From Congeria kusceri (taxonomy: Eukaryota > Mollusca > Bivalvia > Myida > Dreissenidae), in the NCBI GenBank assembly GCA_027627225.1, contig CM051029.1:29985748-30049747 (forward strand): a stretch of 64,000 nucleotides of DNA, in the 5' to 3' direction. The position numbers and the translations under genes were made by a program. This document shows, in pieces, positions 35,413 through 46,400 of this stretch; the stretch's first letter is position 1; every line of letters begins with the position of its first letter. The notes beneath the pieces were generated by a model that ran no database searches, was not told the origin of the DNA, and saw only the letters and a program-made list of their open reading frames with translations.

Positions 35413-36987
35413 AAAAATAAAACTTCGCAGAAATCGTTTCTTATGGACATCTTACCAAACAAAACAAAACGCATTCAAATCGGTAAAATAAGTAAAATAA
35501 TCGCGTTTTGGTAAGTTTTTATCGTATTTTATCTGTATGCGATAACTGGTGATGCCTCTGGAGTAAAACAGCATGTACTTAAGTATCTATTCTGTTCGTA
35601 CCAATCTTTTTCGAACATAGATATTATACAATGACTTTCGCAAATAAGGAACAGTTTTCAGTTGAATAAACGTCCTTAACGTTCATTAGAACTAATGCCA
35701 ATTTAAGATGCATTGATTTATATTCAATTGCCTGCGGCTTTAAAGAATAGTCTTAGCTGCTATTGTATTATTATAAATTGATTTCAGGTGAAGGTTTCTA
35801 CTCTCAATAACCTTGTCTAAGATACTGAAATGAAATTATACTTGTTCATGTTACTTTTAACATAGAACAATCTTATTTTAAGAATGTCATCTTATAAACG
35901 TAACTAACGTCGTCTTGTGGGAAACGTCAATTTAATTTATGTATAGGTTTGCTGATTGTTCATGTCTATATAAATGTTATATAGACATGTTTTCGTGTTA
36001 CATTTCCATTTCATTTTTCTTTGTTGTTTTTTCTCGATTACTTTTCCATGTAAATAGGTGTACGTCAGGAAAAAAAAGTGTGTAAATTTTCCGTTTCAAT
36101 TTCTATGCTTTATGTTTTTCCTCTTTTTTCCAAGTATGTAGGTATGTGTTTATGTCTCAGTTATGTCTTCACAGTTGAAAGAGAATGTAGATAGTGTAAA
36201 AATCCTTTCCATTTGTTGGTTTTTGTGTTTATCGCTATGTCTTTTCACGTTTATAATTATATCTGTATCTATTCTCGGGTAAATAAGTAAGTATATATTT
36301 TGAGTGAGAAACTGCATTCTTTTTTAGTATATCTATCCCATGATTGTGTGTGCTCATTTTAGGATAAATGTGACTGTGCATATATTATACAACTTACCTT
36401 ATAAAATACATGAAAATTGTGGTGTAAATTACAATAATAATTATAAGATCAGTTTATCAATATGTTGTGTGTTGTTTCCAGTATATTTAAGGGTAATTGT
36501 ATGGTAGCCGTGTTGTTGTACACTAACCAATCTTTTTCTTTTTATTTCTCTAGGCTAAGAAATTATTACAACAATGGTGTTTATACCATGATCTACGCAA
36601 TAAGTTCGCTAAATTCTATACAAAATATAGAGTTACCGTTTCTAAATACAATTTTTTATTTGAAATGGTTCTTATCTAACGGATTATCCCACCCATCATT
36701 TTAGAGTAATGTTTTGAACGTGTTCGCAAATGTAAATATTTAAAAGTGAATGCTAAACGTATACTTAATGATTTAGTTCACTCTTTCTTATCAAAATGAT
36801 ATAATGTGCTAATACTAAAAATCACATGCTTATTAGTTTTACTGTATACTGTATTTATTTCATCGTTACGAATTTGGTCGTTTAAAAAAAGGGGATGAGA
36901 AGCTTTAACTTCTTTGCGTTCTAAAATTATGACGCCTTCGGGTGCATTGCGCGTTTCTGGATTACGTCATTATTTAAATATATTTAC
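35413..36987. other. No gene recognised
   Basis: AT-rich sequence between the LINE and the hAT-like element. It includes the left target-site copy ATATTTAC (36980-36987). Confidence 0.5.
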
Positions 36988-37649
36988 TAGAGATGTCAAC
37001 GGCTACCAAAATTGGTATCCGGTTATTCGTATGTAATATCCGGATACTATCCGGATAGATCGGCATTGGCGGCCGAAAACTTGCACATGTAACATTTGCA
37101 AAATTAAGTTCACATCTAGACGATACTTCTATGTTGAAAACACAATACTATTTCATTATAGAAAAAAGTACATTTAACAAACTACGTCTATTTCTGTTCG
37201 TAAATTGTGCGTTTTGTTTGTTTTGTGTAGCGTGCAATGTTGTTATGCCCTTCAATTAAATTACCCCAATTAAATATTTGATTTGCGTAAAAATAAGTAG
37301 GTGTTAATGCTGACTGGTGTATGGTAAACCTGTAAATTGCGATGTTTGAGTAAAACACGCAATGTGCTGATCAAATGCACATAAATACAAAAACAAGGAT
37401 GGATCAATTTTATTTTAATTGGCATTGTTAACTGATAGGGAACCATCTCGTGTCAAGAAAGACGCACCTAATTGGCATAGTCGATTGTTACATCTTGTTT
37501 GTTTAATAGTCCTGTCACAGTTAGTGTGGTGTGAAAGCACCACCTGTTGTTTTATGATAATCGTATTCCGACCGAGGGGTGTGTCTATGACACGTCCGCA
37601 GTACGAGGTCTATAGCTGTGTTGTGTCTATAACTGTGTTGTGTTAATAA

Positions 37650-38870
37650 TCAGAATCAGAATCAGAATAGTTTATTTTCGACTTAAGCATATAAAGCTCA
37701 TCGTCATTAACACACATATACAATAACAACATGCGTTTGAAGTAAATACAAAACATACATCATTTCGAAGATAAATCAATTTAAATAGACACGAAATAAA
37801 CATGTTTTCGTGAGAATGTCACATGGATGAGGTTAATACATAGTGACTACATAATGTCACACGTATTTTAACAATTTCAACAATATTACATTATTTGTAC
37901 ATGTTTTCTTTGTGAAAAAATATATATATTTTATAATACATATATATGACATTTTCTCGTATTTTAAAGCATTTTATACAAAAAATAGCTAGTTTTCTTA
38001 ACAATATTTTGTTTGAACTATTTATTAGTTCGATAAACTTGTACATATTTGGACGGGATCTATAATACTTTGGAATTAATGTATTCCTGACATCAGCATA
38101 ATAAGGGCATTTAAGAACAAATTGATATTCATCCTCGATGTCATTCAGGTTGCATAACACACATTTGCGTTGATCTCGGACAATGTTATGGTGTCTACCC
38201 GTTTCTATAAATAATTTGTGAGACGACAAACGTAATTTAGAAATAATATTCCTATGTTTGATATTTTCAACAATATCAAGATACGATGATCTTTCGAATA
38301 CTGGTTTTAGTTCCTTATATAGAGTCATTGAGCTAGATGATGTGACACTGACATTCCAGCTAGTGATGTACTGGTCTCGTAATCTGTTTTTAAGTAACGG
38401 GATAAATTGATCTGTGTTCACTGATTCAGGGAATAGCCATACATCGGCAAAACCGGTTTGGTTAAGAATGTCCCGTACTTTCGATGTCCAATTGTTTGCG
38501 TTATTTTTGCATTCAATTTCTAATCTCTGTAATAACGCAATTTGTTTAAGAATACAATTTCCCTGTTTTAAAGTGTATAATTTTAAAAAATATTTAACGA
38601 TCCTGACATATCTGTCTATATACAGGGGGAATCGACCAACTTCGGCATATAACGATAATGAATTTGTTGACATTTTTACATTTAATAGTCTTTTACAAAA
38701 TTTACGATGAACGCATTCAATGTTTTCCGCTTTGATAAATCCCCAAACCTCGCAGTTATAGTTTAAAATTGATAATACATATGCGTTAAATAAATTGAAC
38801 ATGATATTTATAGGTACATGCAAGAAGGGCGTTTGTATGCCTAAAAAACGAGAAAAATCGTATTTTCAAT
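37650..38870 (-). mobile_element. LINE 3' fragment nested in the hAT-like element, (GATTCT)n tail
   Basis: Contains a minus-strand ORF homologous to the C-terminal half of the 33784-35346 RT protein and ends 3' in a CAGAAT/ATTCTG hexamer run (about 37651-37669). It is 5'-truncated downstream of the RT catalytic core. Its position between the two hAT-like termini shows insertion into an existing element. Confidence 0.8.
37891..38823 (-). CDS. LINE ORF2 C-terminal region (truncated)
   Basis: About 310 residues aligned by eye with the C-terminal part of the LINE at 33784-35346: NYNCEVWGF, HRKFCKRLLNVK, PLYIDRYVRIVKY, NNWTSKVRDILNQ, then a CCHC-like cluster CVLCNLNDIEDEYQFVLKCP. The catalytic FADD block is absent, so it cannot encode active reverse transcriptase. 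The start shown is not an ATG and the frame runs a little further upstream. Shared motifs place both LINEs in one clade. Confidence 0.85.
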   Translation of the reverse strand: MHVPINIMFNLFNAYVLSILNYNCEVWGFIKAENIECVHRKFCKRLLNVKMSTNSLSLYAEVGRFPLYIDRYVRIVKYFLKLYTLKQGNCILKQIALLQRLEIECKNNANNWTSKVRDILNQTGFADVWLFPESVNTDQFIPLLKNRLRDQYITSWNVSVTSSSSMTLYKELKPVFERSSYLDIVENIKHRNIISKLRLSSHKLFIETGRHHNIVRDQRKCVLCNLNDIEDEYQFVLKCPYYADVRNTLIPKYYRSRPNMYKFIELINSSNKILLRKLAIFCIKCFKIRENVIYMYYKIYIFFHKENMYK

Positions 38871-39149
38871 TTTTATACGAATATTCGGTTACTAACTTGG
38901 TAACCGGATAAGAACATAGTATCCGGATAACCGGTTATCCGGATATTCGTTGACATCCCTAGTATTTACTGTCTCAGTGACGTAGCGTAAGGTTATATAG
39001 AAAACGCTGGTTTTAACACCCACGTTCATTAAGTTGTTTTTTTTTTCAATTTGGGTTGACAGGATGTTTCAGAATGTTCTTAAGTTTTATTAAGTTTAAA
39101 ATAAACATATACAACAAAGCTATCTGGCTTTTTACACCCAACATTACGA

Positions 39150-39700
39150 CTTCTTCCTGAGATTGCTTGACGATGATCTGAAAATTGAACTATATGATGC
39201 TATGTCGTGAAAGCTTTTTATAAAAAGACGAGATGTAGCTGATACTTGTTTTTTGTTTCATTTCATCGTGCCTCAGAAAGTTGCAATTCTGCTAATCTGG
39301 TTTGCATCCAGCCATTGAATAATTAAATGCTAATTGAATTGAATAGTATTCTCTTTTATTACTGTTTAATTTGAATTGCGATGCTACGAGGTTAATTTTT
39401 ATTTACACTTACATGTTTTGTGAATAATTCTGGACCAAGTTTGAGGTTCGTGCGCACGTTAACCGGTTTAAACACCCAATGCTTTGCATTGACCGTTACA
39501 AAGCGGTGATCCCAGTTTTATCCATGTATGTGTTGTGTTTGTTATGTCTTTTTGTGATGAGCTGTGTAAGTTTTTGGCAATTGGTCACTTGCCATAAATA
39601 AAGGACCTCGGGCTTCTAATAAGAGTTCTCTCCTGCTATCGCAACTGGAGTTTCGCTTTGTTTATATTTATCACGCGTTTTCATTGGTCTTCGTTGTTGA
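39150..39700 (+). repeat. Dispersed repeat family A, long copy
   Basis: About 550 bases matching 62850-63360 throughout: GATCTGAAAATTGAACTAT, TGCCTCAGAAAGTTGCAATT, TTTGAATTGCGATGCTA, AACCGGTTTAAACACCCAAT, AAAGCGGTGATCCCAGTTTT, TTGGTCACTTGCC and AATAAAGGACC. The shorter copies at 7905, 9855 and 10785 share its 3' part. It is non-coding and may be a SINE or a LINE 3' end; the class is unknown. Confidence 0.75.
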
Positions 39701-39814
39701 GTGGTCCAATATAAATTAAATGTGTCAAAATATGTCTGACTTCTGCAGAGAATGGTTCATACGGTTTTCAATGATAAATTGTAACATTCTCAAATATTTA
39801 CCATATTGACCTTA

Positions 39815-40830
39815 AGTCACATTATCTCATTTAATTGTAGAGGTTTAAATAATAAGCATACACGAGTTTTTTTAAGAGAAAACAAAAGCTGATCATATAT
39901 TGTTTACAAGATGTGCATTTTACTTCTAATATGGAGAAGCAGTTAAACTTCTTATGGAACTCTCAAGTATATTTTGAATATGGCAAGTCGAGGCGTAGGT
40001 ATTGTGTTCAAAAAGCTTTAATATGTTAAAGTTCTCAATCATTTTGTGACATTAATGGCAAATATGTTGTGTTGGATATAACTTGACAATTTTATCTTAT
40101 GAATGTTTATGCACCAACTACAGATTGTCCTGATTTCGACAAAAACATTTTTGAAATCAATACTACAATTGGAAATGAATTATTCATTTGGTGTGGAGAT
40201 TGTAATTTTAACACATTACTTGACTATGGTAATTATACATTTCTGAACAATAACAAAAATGCTAGGCAATCAATTCTCGAAAGACATTTATGCGATCCTT
40301 TTAGAGAGTTAAATGGCAATATTAAAACAGTTTTATGGCGCAGAAAAAATCCGTTCCTTATACCTTTTTATTATTAGATGAGTTATTGCCACTTGTGAGA
40401 GACTGTAATATTTGTAGTATTTAAGGATCTGACCACTCTGTTATAAATTTAAATCTAGTCTTTCAAGATATCCAATACTTTAAAGGTCTTAGGAAATTAA
40501 CATTTCACGTTTATTTGACAAAGATTATTTAAATTGTATAAACCAAAACATTGAAGAAATTAAAAAACACTATGCTGTACCGGTTTATAATTTTGAAAAC
40601 ATTAATATTGTAAATGACCAAGATATACAGTTTTTAATCGACGATCAACTTTTTTAGAAACTCTTCTTTTTGAATTAAGGGGCAAATCATTATCTTATGG
40701 ATCATATAGTAATAAAACAAGAAGTGAAAGAGAGCACACTTTAATAGAAAAGATTGAACAACTAGAAACTAATATACTACTGCAGAGAAGTAGTCCCATG
40801 ATATCAGGTTCTGGAAATTACCATCTCAAA
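39815..40830 (+). mobile_element. Degenerate LINE 5' region: APE endonuclease fragment
   Basis: Broken frames spell an apurinic-endonuclease domain: FNCRGLNNKHTRVFLRE at 39830-39885, then after stops MNVYAPTTDC, FIWCGDCNFN and NARQSILERH in one ORF (40099-40377). Further degraded linker sequence up to about 40800 includes LFDKDYLNCINQNIEEIKKH. Frameshifts and stops make it inactive. It ends directly before the 40-bp tandem array. Confidence 0.7.
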
Positions 40831-40839
40831 AGATCGTTG

Positions 40840-41249
40840 GGTTCCGCCAACAGTATATAAACAGTTCACCCATTACGTGGGTTTCGCCAACAGTATATAA
40901 ACAGTTCACTCATTACGTGGGTTTCGCCAACAGTATATAAACAGTTCACTCATTACGTGGGTTTCGCCAACAGTATATAAACAGTTCACTCATTACGTGG
41001 GTTTCGCCAACAGTATTTAAACAGTTCACTCATTACCGTGGGTTTCGCCAACAGTATATAAACAGTTCACTCATTACGTGGGTTTCGCCAACAGTATTTA
41101 AACAGTTCACTCATTACCGTGGGTTTCGCCAACAGTATATAAACAGTTCACTCATTACGTGGGTTTCGCCAACAGTATATAAACAGTTCACTCATTACCG
41201 TGGGTTTCGCCAACAGTATATAAACAGTTCACTCATTACGTGGGTTTCA
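40840..41249. repeat. 40/41-bp minisatellite, 10 units
   Basis: The unit starts GGGTTTCGCCAACAGTATAT and continues AAACAGTTCACTCATTACGT. Ten copies of the GCCAACAGTAT core are visible. Later units alternate between 40 bp (ACGTGG) and 41 bp (ACCGTGG) and between GTATATAAA and GTATTTAAA, a sign of higher-order duplication. Most units carry a TATATAAA word. Confidence 0.95.
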
Positions 41250-43190
41250 TTTAGTGAATAATAGTGTGGTTAACAAATTAAATGTTGTGGGTTGAAATTA
41301 AGTGTTACTCATGCATGTATTACCAATATGAAATTGGTTGAAATGTTCGTCATAATCAGGAGTCTTTGCATACATTGGACAGTTAGTATTCGTGAGGTTA
41401 ATGCTGTGTTATCTAGATGTGTTTGAGTTTTAACCTGATGTTTTACCGCTAAGGGTAATTGTTATAACCCGAATTAATTATGTTTTGTGAACAAACATTT
41501 ATATTGCATACCGTATTGGGCCATTCATGTCTTGATCTGTACTGAGTGGAGGTTATAAACATGTCTTACAAGTCCAACACTACTCTTTTGGTTGAAATAA
41601 AAACATGATCTGCATGGTTCGTCTTCTTAATCAATGACAGCGTCGAAATGAAATTCGTTAACCTTCGACTTTCTGTGTAATACCATCAGTGTACACCGCA
41701 ACTTTAAAGCGCATATAATCCTTGTACACAACAGCTTTAAAGCGTATACATCCTTGAACACAGCAGCTATAAAGCGCATACAATCCTTGTACACAGCTGC
41801 TTTAAAGCGAATACAATCCTTGTACACAGCAGCTTTAAAGCGCACATACTGCATGATGAAAGCAAGTTTTTTTTTTTTACTTAAAACTCATCTTTGTAAA
41901 AGGCAAAGACGTTTAAGTAACTAAACAAGTATGGGAACTGTGAGCAACTATGCAATTGAAGCGTGTGTGGATTTTGCAACAGGATATCGAACAGATTAGT
42001 GAACAAGAAAACGTCGTACAAGTAGGGGAACCAAAGATTGCATTTGACAGCTGATGATTAACACGTATTTGATATTCACAGTTGGTTCAAAAAATAACAC
42101 AGAAAACAATTCTTTTTTTCTTTATTTAGATTCAACATGTCTGTTTAAAATAGCATTTTTATTACGACAAACGTGACAACGCAGATGTTTGCTTAATGTG
42201 TTCGGCTATCTTTTCAAGTTAATATTTTGTTACAAATAAGACTGTTCTAGGAACATGACGTTATCTTAGCTATATCTTAACTCGACGTGCGGGACAATTA
42301 AAATTGAACTTCGCTTCGTTCTAGTATCTAACATAACCGTTATACAAATTGGAAATGTGGTTTTCCGTAATGTTGACCTTGCTTCTATTTACAGCATTGA
42401 TAACGGTGTATTAAGGCGGCCATTTTTATATATTACGCATCCGAACTAACTCGACAACATTCATGGTTTAAAAGGTATGTTGGTTTTCAAATTCGGGTTG
42501 TGCTTGTTAAAATCATATTGTGAATTATAACTGCATTGTGCTCATCAACAAATCAATTCACCAATACTGTTTAATGATTATGAAACTTGCGAGACATGAA
42601 ACATAGCACGTCCTCGTTACTGCAATTAGAAAGAATTTAGCGACAAGGTCAAATAGATTTATCTTTTCATAATCTTGCTCAGATTGATAATTGTTTGAGT
42701 TTACGAACATTTTATAATTACTGGAATGATTGAAATATTAAGACTGTTAGAGACGTTAACGATGTTTACACGTAGTAGCTTGTACATGTAATACAATGTT
42801 GGTCTATAAATCCAGTGAAAATAAACACTGTGTAAATATTAACACTGCATTGCGGAATAACTTACATTAAAGCGGCTGTCTAAACAAGAACACTGTCGGA
42901 CACATTTATTGTACGACTTCATGGGAAATCCAACTAATTTTTGAATTTAGATGAAATTATACTTACCACGCAAAATAAAAAAAGAAACAAATGAAAAAAT
43001 ATGACATGTTTTATAAACAAGGAAATAAAACAAATACACTCGTATATAACTTTGGTACACATGTAAAACAATGACTTTATATGCTTATTCACAATACTTA
43101 AGCTACCCGTTTTCGTGTGCAAGAAAATGTATCTTATTGTGTCAATACATCCTATAACTTAAAGCAAAAATAATAATAATAAAAATAATA
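41250..43190. other. No gene recognised; small 33-bp repeat
   Basis: About four to five units of CAGCTTTAAAGCGCATACAA followed by TCCTTGTACACAG lie at 41695-41850 and create a repetitive minus-strand ORF. The rest is AT-rich upstream DNA of the NACHT gene. Confidence 0.5.
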
Positions 43191-43252
43191 CTACTTCTAA
43201 TAATAATAATAATAATAATAATACAATTAATAATAATAATAATAATAATAAT

Positions 43253-43285
<33 letters not shown>

Positions 43286-43300
43286 AATAATAATCAACAC
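43190..43300. repeat. (TAA)n-(CAA)n compound microsatellite
   Basis: Runs of TAA/AAT (about 43196-43252), then CAA (about 43252-43282), then TAA again. It ends shortly before an acceptor-like TATCTTTACAG (43321) that may splice a 5' leader of the NACHT gene. Confidence 0.95.
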
Positions 43301-43413
43301 AATCATATTTCTATCTTTACAGGATTATGGTGCGTTCAACTTTTATGAATCGCGAAATCGCATAACTACCAGAAACCATCATGAAAGCATTTGGGAAGTG
43401 CTGAAGATATATC

Positions 43414-46400
43414 ATGGCGAGTCTTGCTAACGTGTTCTCAAATCAAGAAACGACGAATTGGCTGAAAGCATGGATTGCAATAGATATAACTAAATCTGGC
43501 ATACAGCATTTTGTTGACACGGAGATACAGACTTTACAGACTCACATTTTCCAGAGAGTAATATCAAAGTTAAAGTTCTCAGCTTCCGCTCCTATGAAAT
43601 GTACTAGTTGCTGCACTGCAAATGTGTTAAAATGCCCTACACCAAAAATATGTCGGCGTCGGCCGATTTGTGACTTTCATGATTCGCCATCAAAGCAACA
43701 TAAATCGTGTCCTATAAAAATGTGTGGCCAAGTTCGTGATGAGATTATGCAGATTCATCGTTACAGTACACCATCGTGGAAAAATTCATCATCTGAACAA
43801 TGGGCATGTAACCATTGGCATATAGCAAAATGTTTTTTACCCCCAGATGGGTATAGTTTAGTGAGTGCTGCACATGATACCGATTTGAACGGAATTGTGA
43901 ATATTATGCTGTACTGTAAACACTTTGACAATAAGGTGTCATTCATGATATCGCAGGCGCATACACATGGTGCGTGTCTTTTGACAAAGGTACAATTATT
44001 TTGTTATAAAATTCTGAAACATGTTTATCTGCGTAAAATGCCGATTGCAAGAATGTGTGTATTAAGATTAGAATAGATTAATGCGCCCCAAAGATATACC
44101 AATGCGGGATTTGCTAATATTTTCAACCACCTCTAAGGCACAATATCTTTAACACGTATTTTAACGGGTATTTTTGTAACTTATAGTACATCAGATCAGT
44201 GTTTTTTTTCTACTGCATAGTTTAAAAACTGATATATTTGATAATTCGAACTTGAATTCTACAATATCTCAATTATAAAAAATATTATCAGTAAATTGTG
44301 TTGATTTAAAAACACCCTCTAATGCAATATGCAAAATGTACATTTGTTACAAAATATAAACATATTCAAATCGCACACATATTAAATAAGAATCCGCATA
44401 TAAACACTGTAACTTAAATATTAGTGTATACATTTATGTATTAATTCACATAAAAGAGAACACAATTTCATGGGCTATATCTGCAATTATGTTCAATGTT
44501 TATTGCATACTATTTTTCGTGTTATTAACTTTACGCAAACGGAACGTTATGACAGTCTAGTGTGTCTTTTATCTAACAAATGCATCAAACTATTTACCAG
44601 GTGCGCGAGATAAGCCGAAAGATGCGACATTCTTCCGATTGTAAAGTGTCTACAGTTGACTTGCTTGATATTTTCAAGACTTTCGACGAATTATTGACAG
44701 ATCCTGTATGCTTAGCACACGATGCCCACGCTCAAGAAGCTGTGAGGCAATTGAGACAGGTAACATTAAATCAACTAATTAAGTTCTGATTTCAGTGTGT
44801 ATATTTTGTGCATGATATCGTAACCGGTACAGTCCGACAGCAACCTCTGAGACACTAAAGATAACCAAAGCCCATAGGGTAGGGGTGTCAATGCATAGTA
44901 TTATTTATTTATATTTTTAGTGACAGTTTAATTTGACATTCATCTCAAATATAGTTTTCATATTGATAAACAGACAGCCGTAAGCAAAAGAATAATGGTC
45001 TAGTGGTATATCCTTCACTTGCTGTGTCGGTCTCAAAAGTTTTATAACTTTGAACAAATATTTCAGCAGAAGGACTCGAACTCATGTCCATTCATATCGA
45101 TACAAACATTTACTGTACAAATGCAGTGAGTTATCAATTCATTGCAGTTATATGCTTTACCTATTTTCGGGAAAAACAATAATTTAAATCATGGTTGCGT
45201 CTCATGCGCAATGTTTATCTTATGTTTCTTCTTGGTTGTATTTCTTACACATGTCATTAAAGTAAACTTCTTTTTTTCTTCATTTATACAGCTACAAAAC
45301 GACAGTTTAAATGTGGCGGATATGTGCCGGTTACTGTCAGCTACAACGAATACTTTACAAGAGATGCAAAATGTCGCCGAAGATACTAAGAACGAGATCG
45401 CAAAATACTTCGAAAAGTGCCAGAATTCGTTAGATGAGAAGACACAAAACTGCATCCGCTTAATTCAGGGGTCTATCGTAATAAATGAAACAAACACCTA
45501 TATGCAAGATGTAAAAGGTAGCCTCGATAGTATGTGTGCTTTTTTCGAATGCTGTTTACATCTGCTCTGTTCTATCGTTGCCAATTTAAACTCAAATACA
45601 TCTTTTTCTCTGCTGTACTTTAAATTTTTTACAACGTTAGTCATTTACTTCAATATCTAGTATTTATGAATTCACTGGTCTCTTGTTTTAATTATCTTTA
45701 AATATCATAAATATTTTGCGACCGTACACACAATTCAAAATTCAGTTTTTACTTACATAAAACCTTAGGTCTCGAACTTCAATCCGTCATGTACATGTCC
45801 CAAGTATACAAAAACAAATACGTTAGTCATTCGTATACTCTCTATGAAAACGGCATACAGAGGGAATATCGGAAAAAATTCAGAACTAAGGATATTAGTA
45901 TTAGGGTGTTATAAAGATACATACAATGTCTAAACAACAGGAAATGAAGAAACACGATTGTGTACTTAAGTTATTTTGTACTTTTCTTCGGCATTTATAT
46001 TACTCATAGGAATAAACCGTATAGTGTATTATAACTGTTTGTTCACTTTTTCTATCAGGAAGAAAAGCACAGTTAGCTAGAGCTGAATTTTCTATTTGCA
46101 TAACATTGCTCTTCGTTTTGACTGTTCCAACATGCTTTGATCATTGTTTGCTTTTTGGACATTCGTGTACATTTTCAGATTTCCTGCGACGTTTGAAACC
46201 TTTTTACAACAAGACGTTTAAGCACATTGCCTTGTCGACACTTAACCCAAGCAATGACAAAGGAATTGAACTACAGAAGATGTATGTAATGCCCAAAATA
46301 CTTAGAATTAAAGCGGATGAGTCGAAACGCTTGTCTTCTGCCGAAGAAACGAAACAGCAACACGGTGTGTGCACTGATGAATATTCAGTATTATATCAGC

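Larger units (their letters stand above)
36988..38961. mobile_element. hAT-like non-autonomous transposon with a LINE inside
   Basis: The left terminus TAGAGATGTCAACG (36988) and the reverse complement of the right terminus TAGGGATGTCAACG (38961) match at 13 of 14 bases. Flanking 8-mers ATATTTAC (36980-36987) and GTATTTAC (38962-38969) differ at one base, as expected for an old 8-bp hAT target-site duplication. Subterminal TATCCGGAT/ACCGGTTA palindromes cluster at both ends. No hAT transposase is seen; most of the interior is a LINE fragment (about 37650-38870). Confidence 0.75.

Noticed and set aside
40840..41249. CRISPR-like regularly spaced repeats
   Set aside because: Units are contiguous 40/41-bp tandem copies without unique spacers, in a eukaryotic genome.
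41627..41854. Minus-strand ORF with RFKAAVYKDC repeats
   Set aside because: A 33-bp tandem repeat keeps the frame open; no other evidence for a gene.
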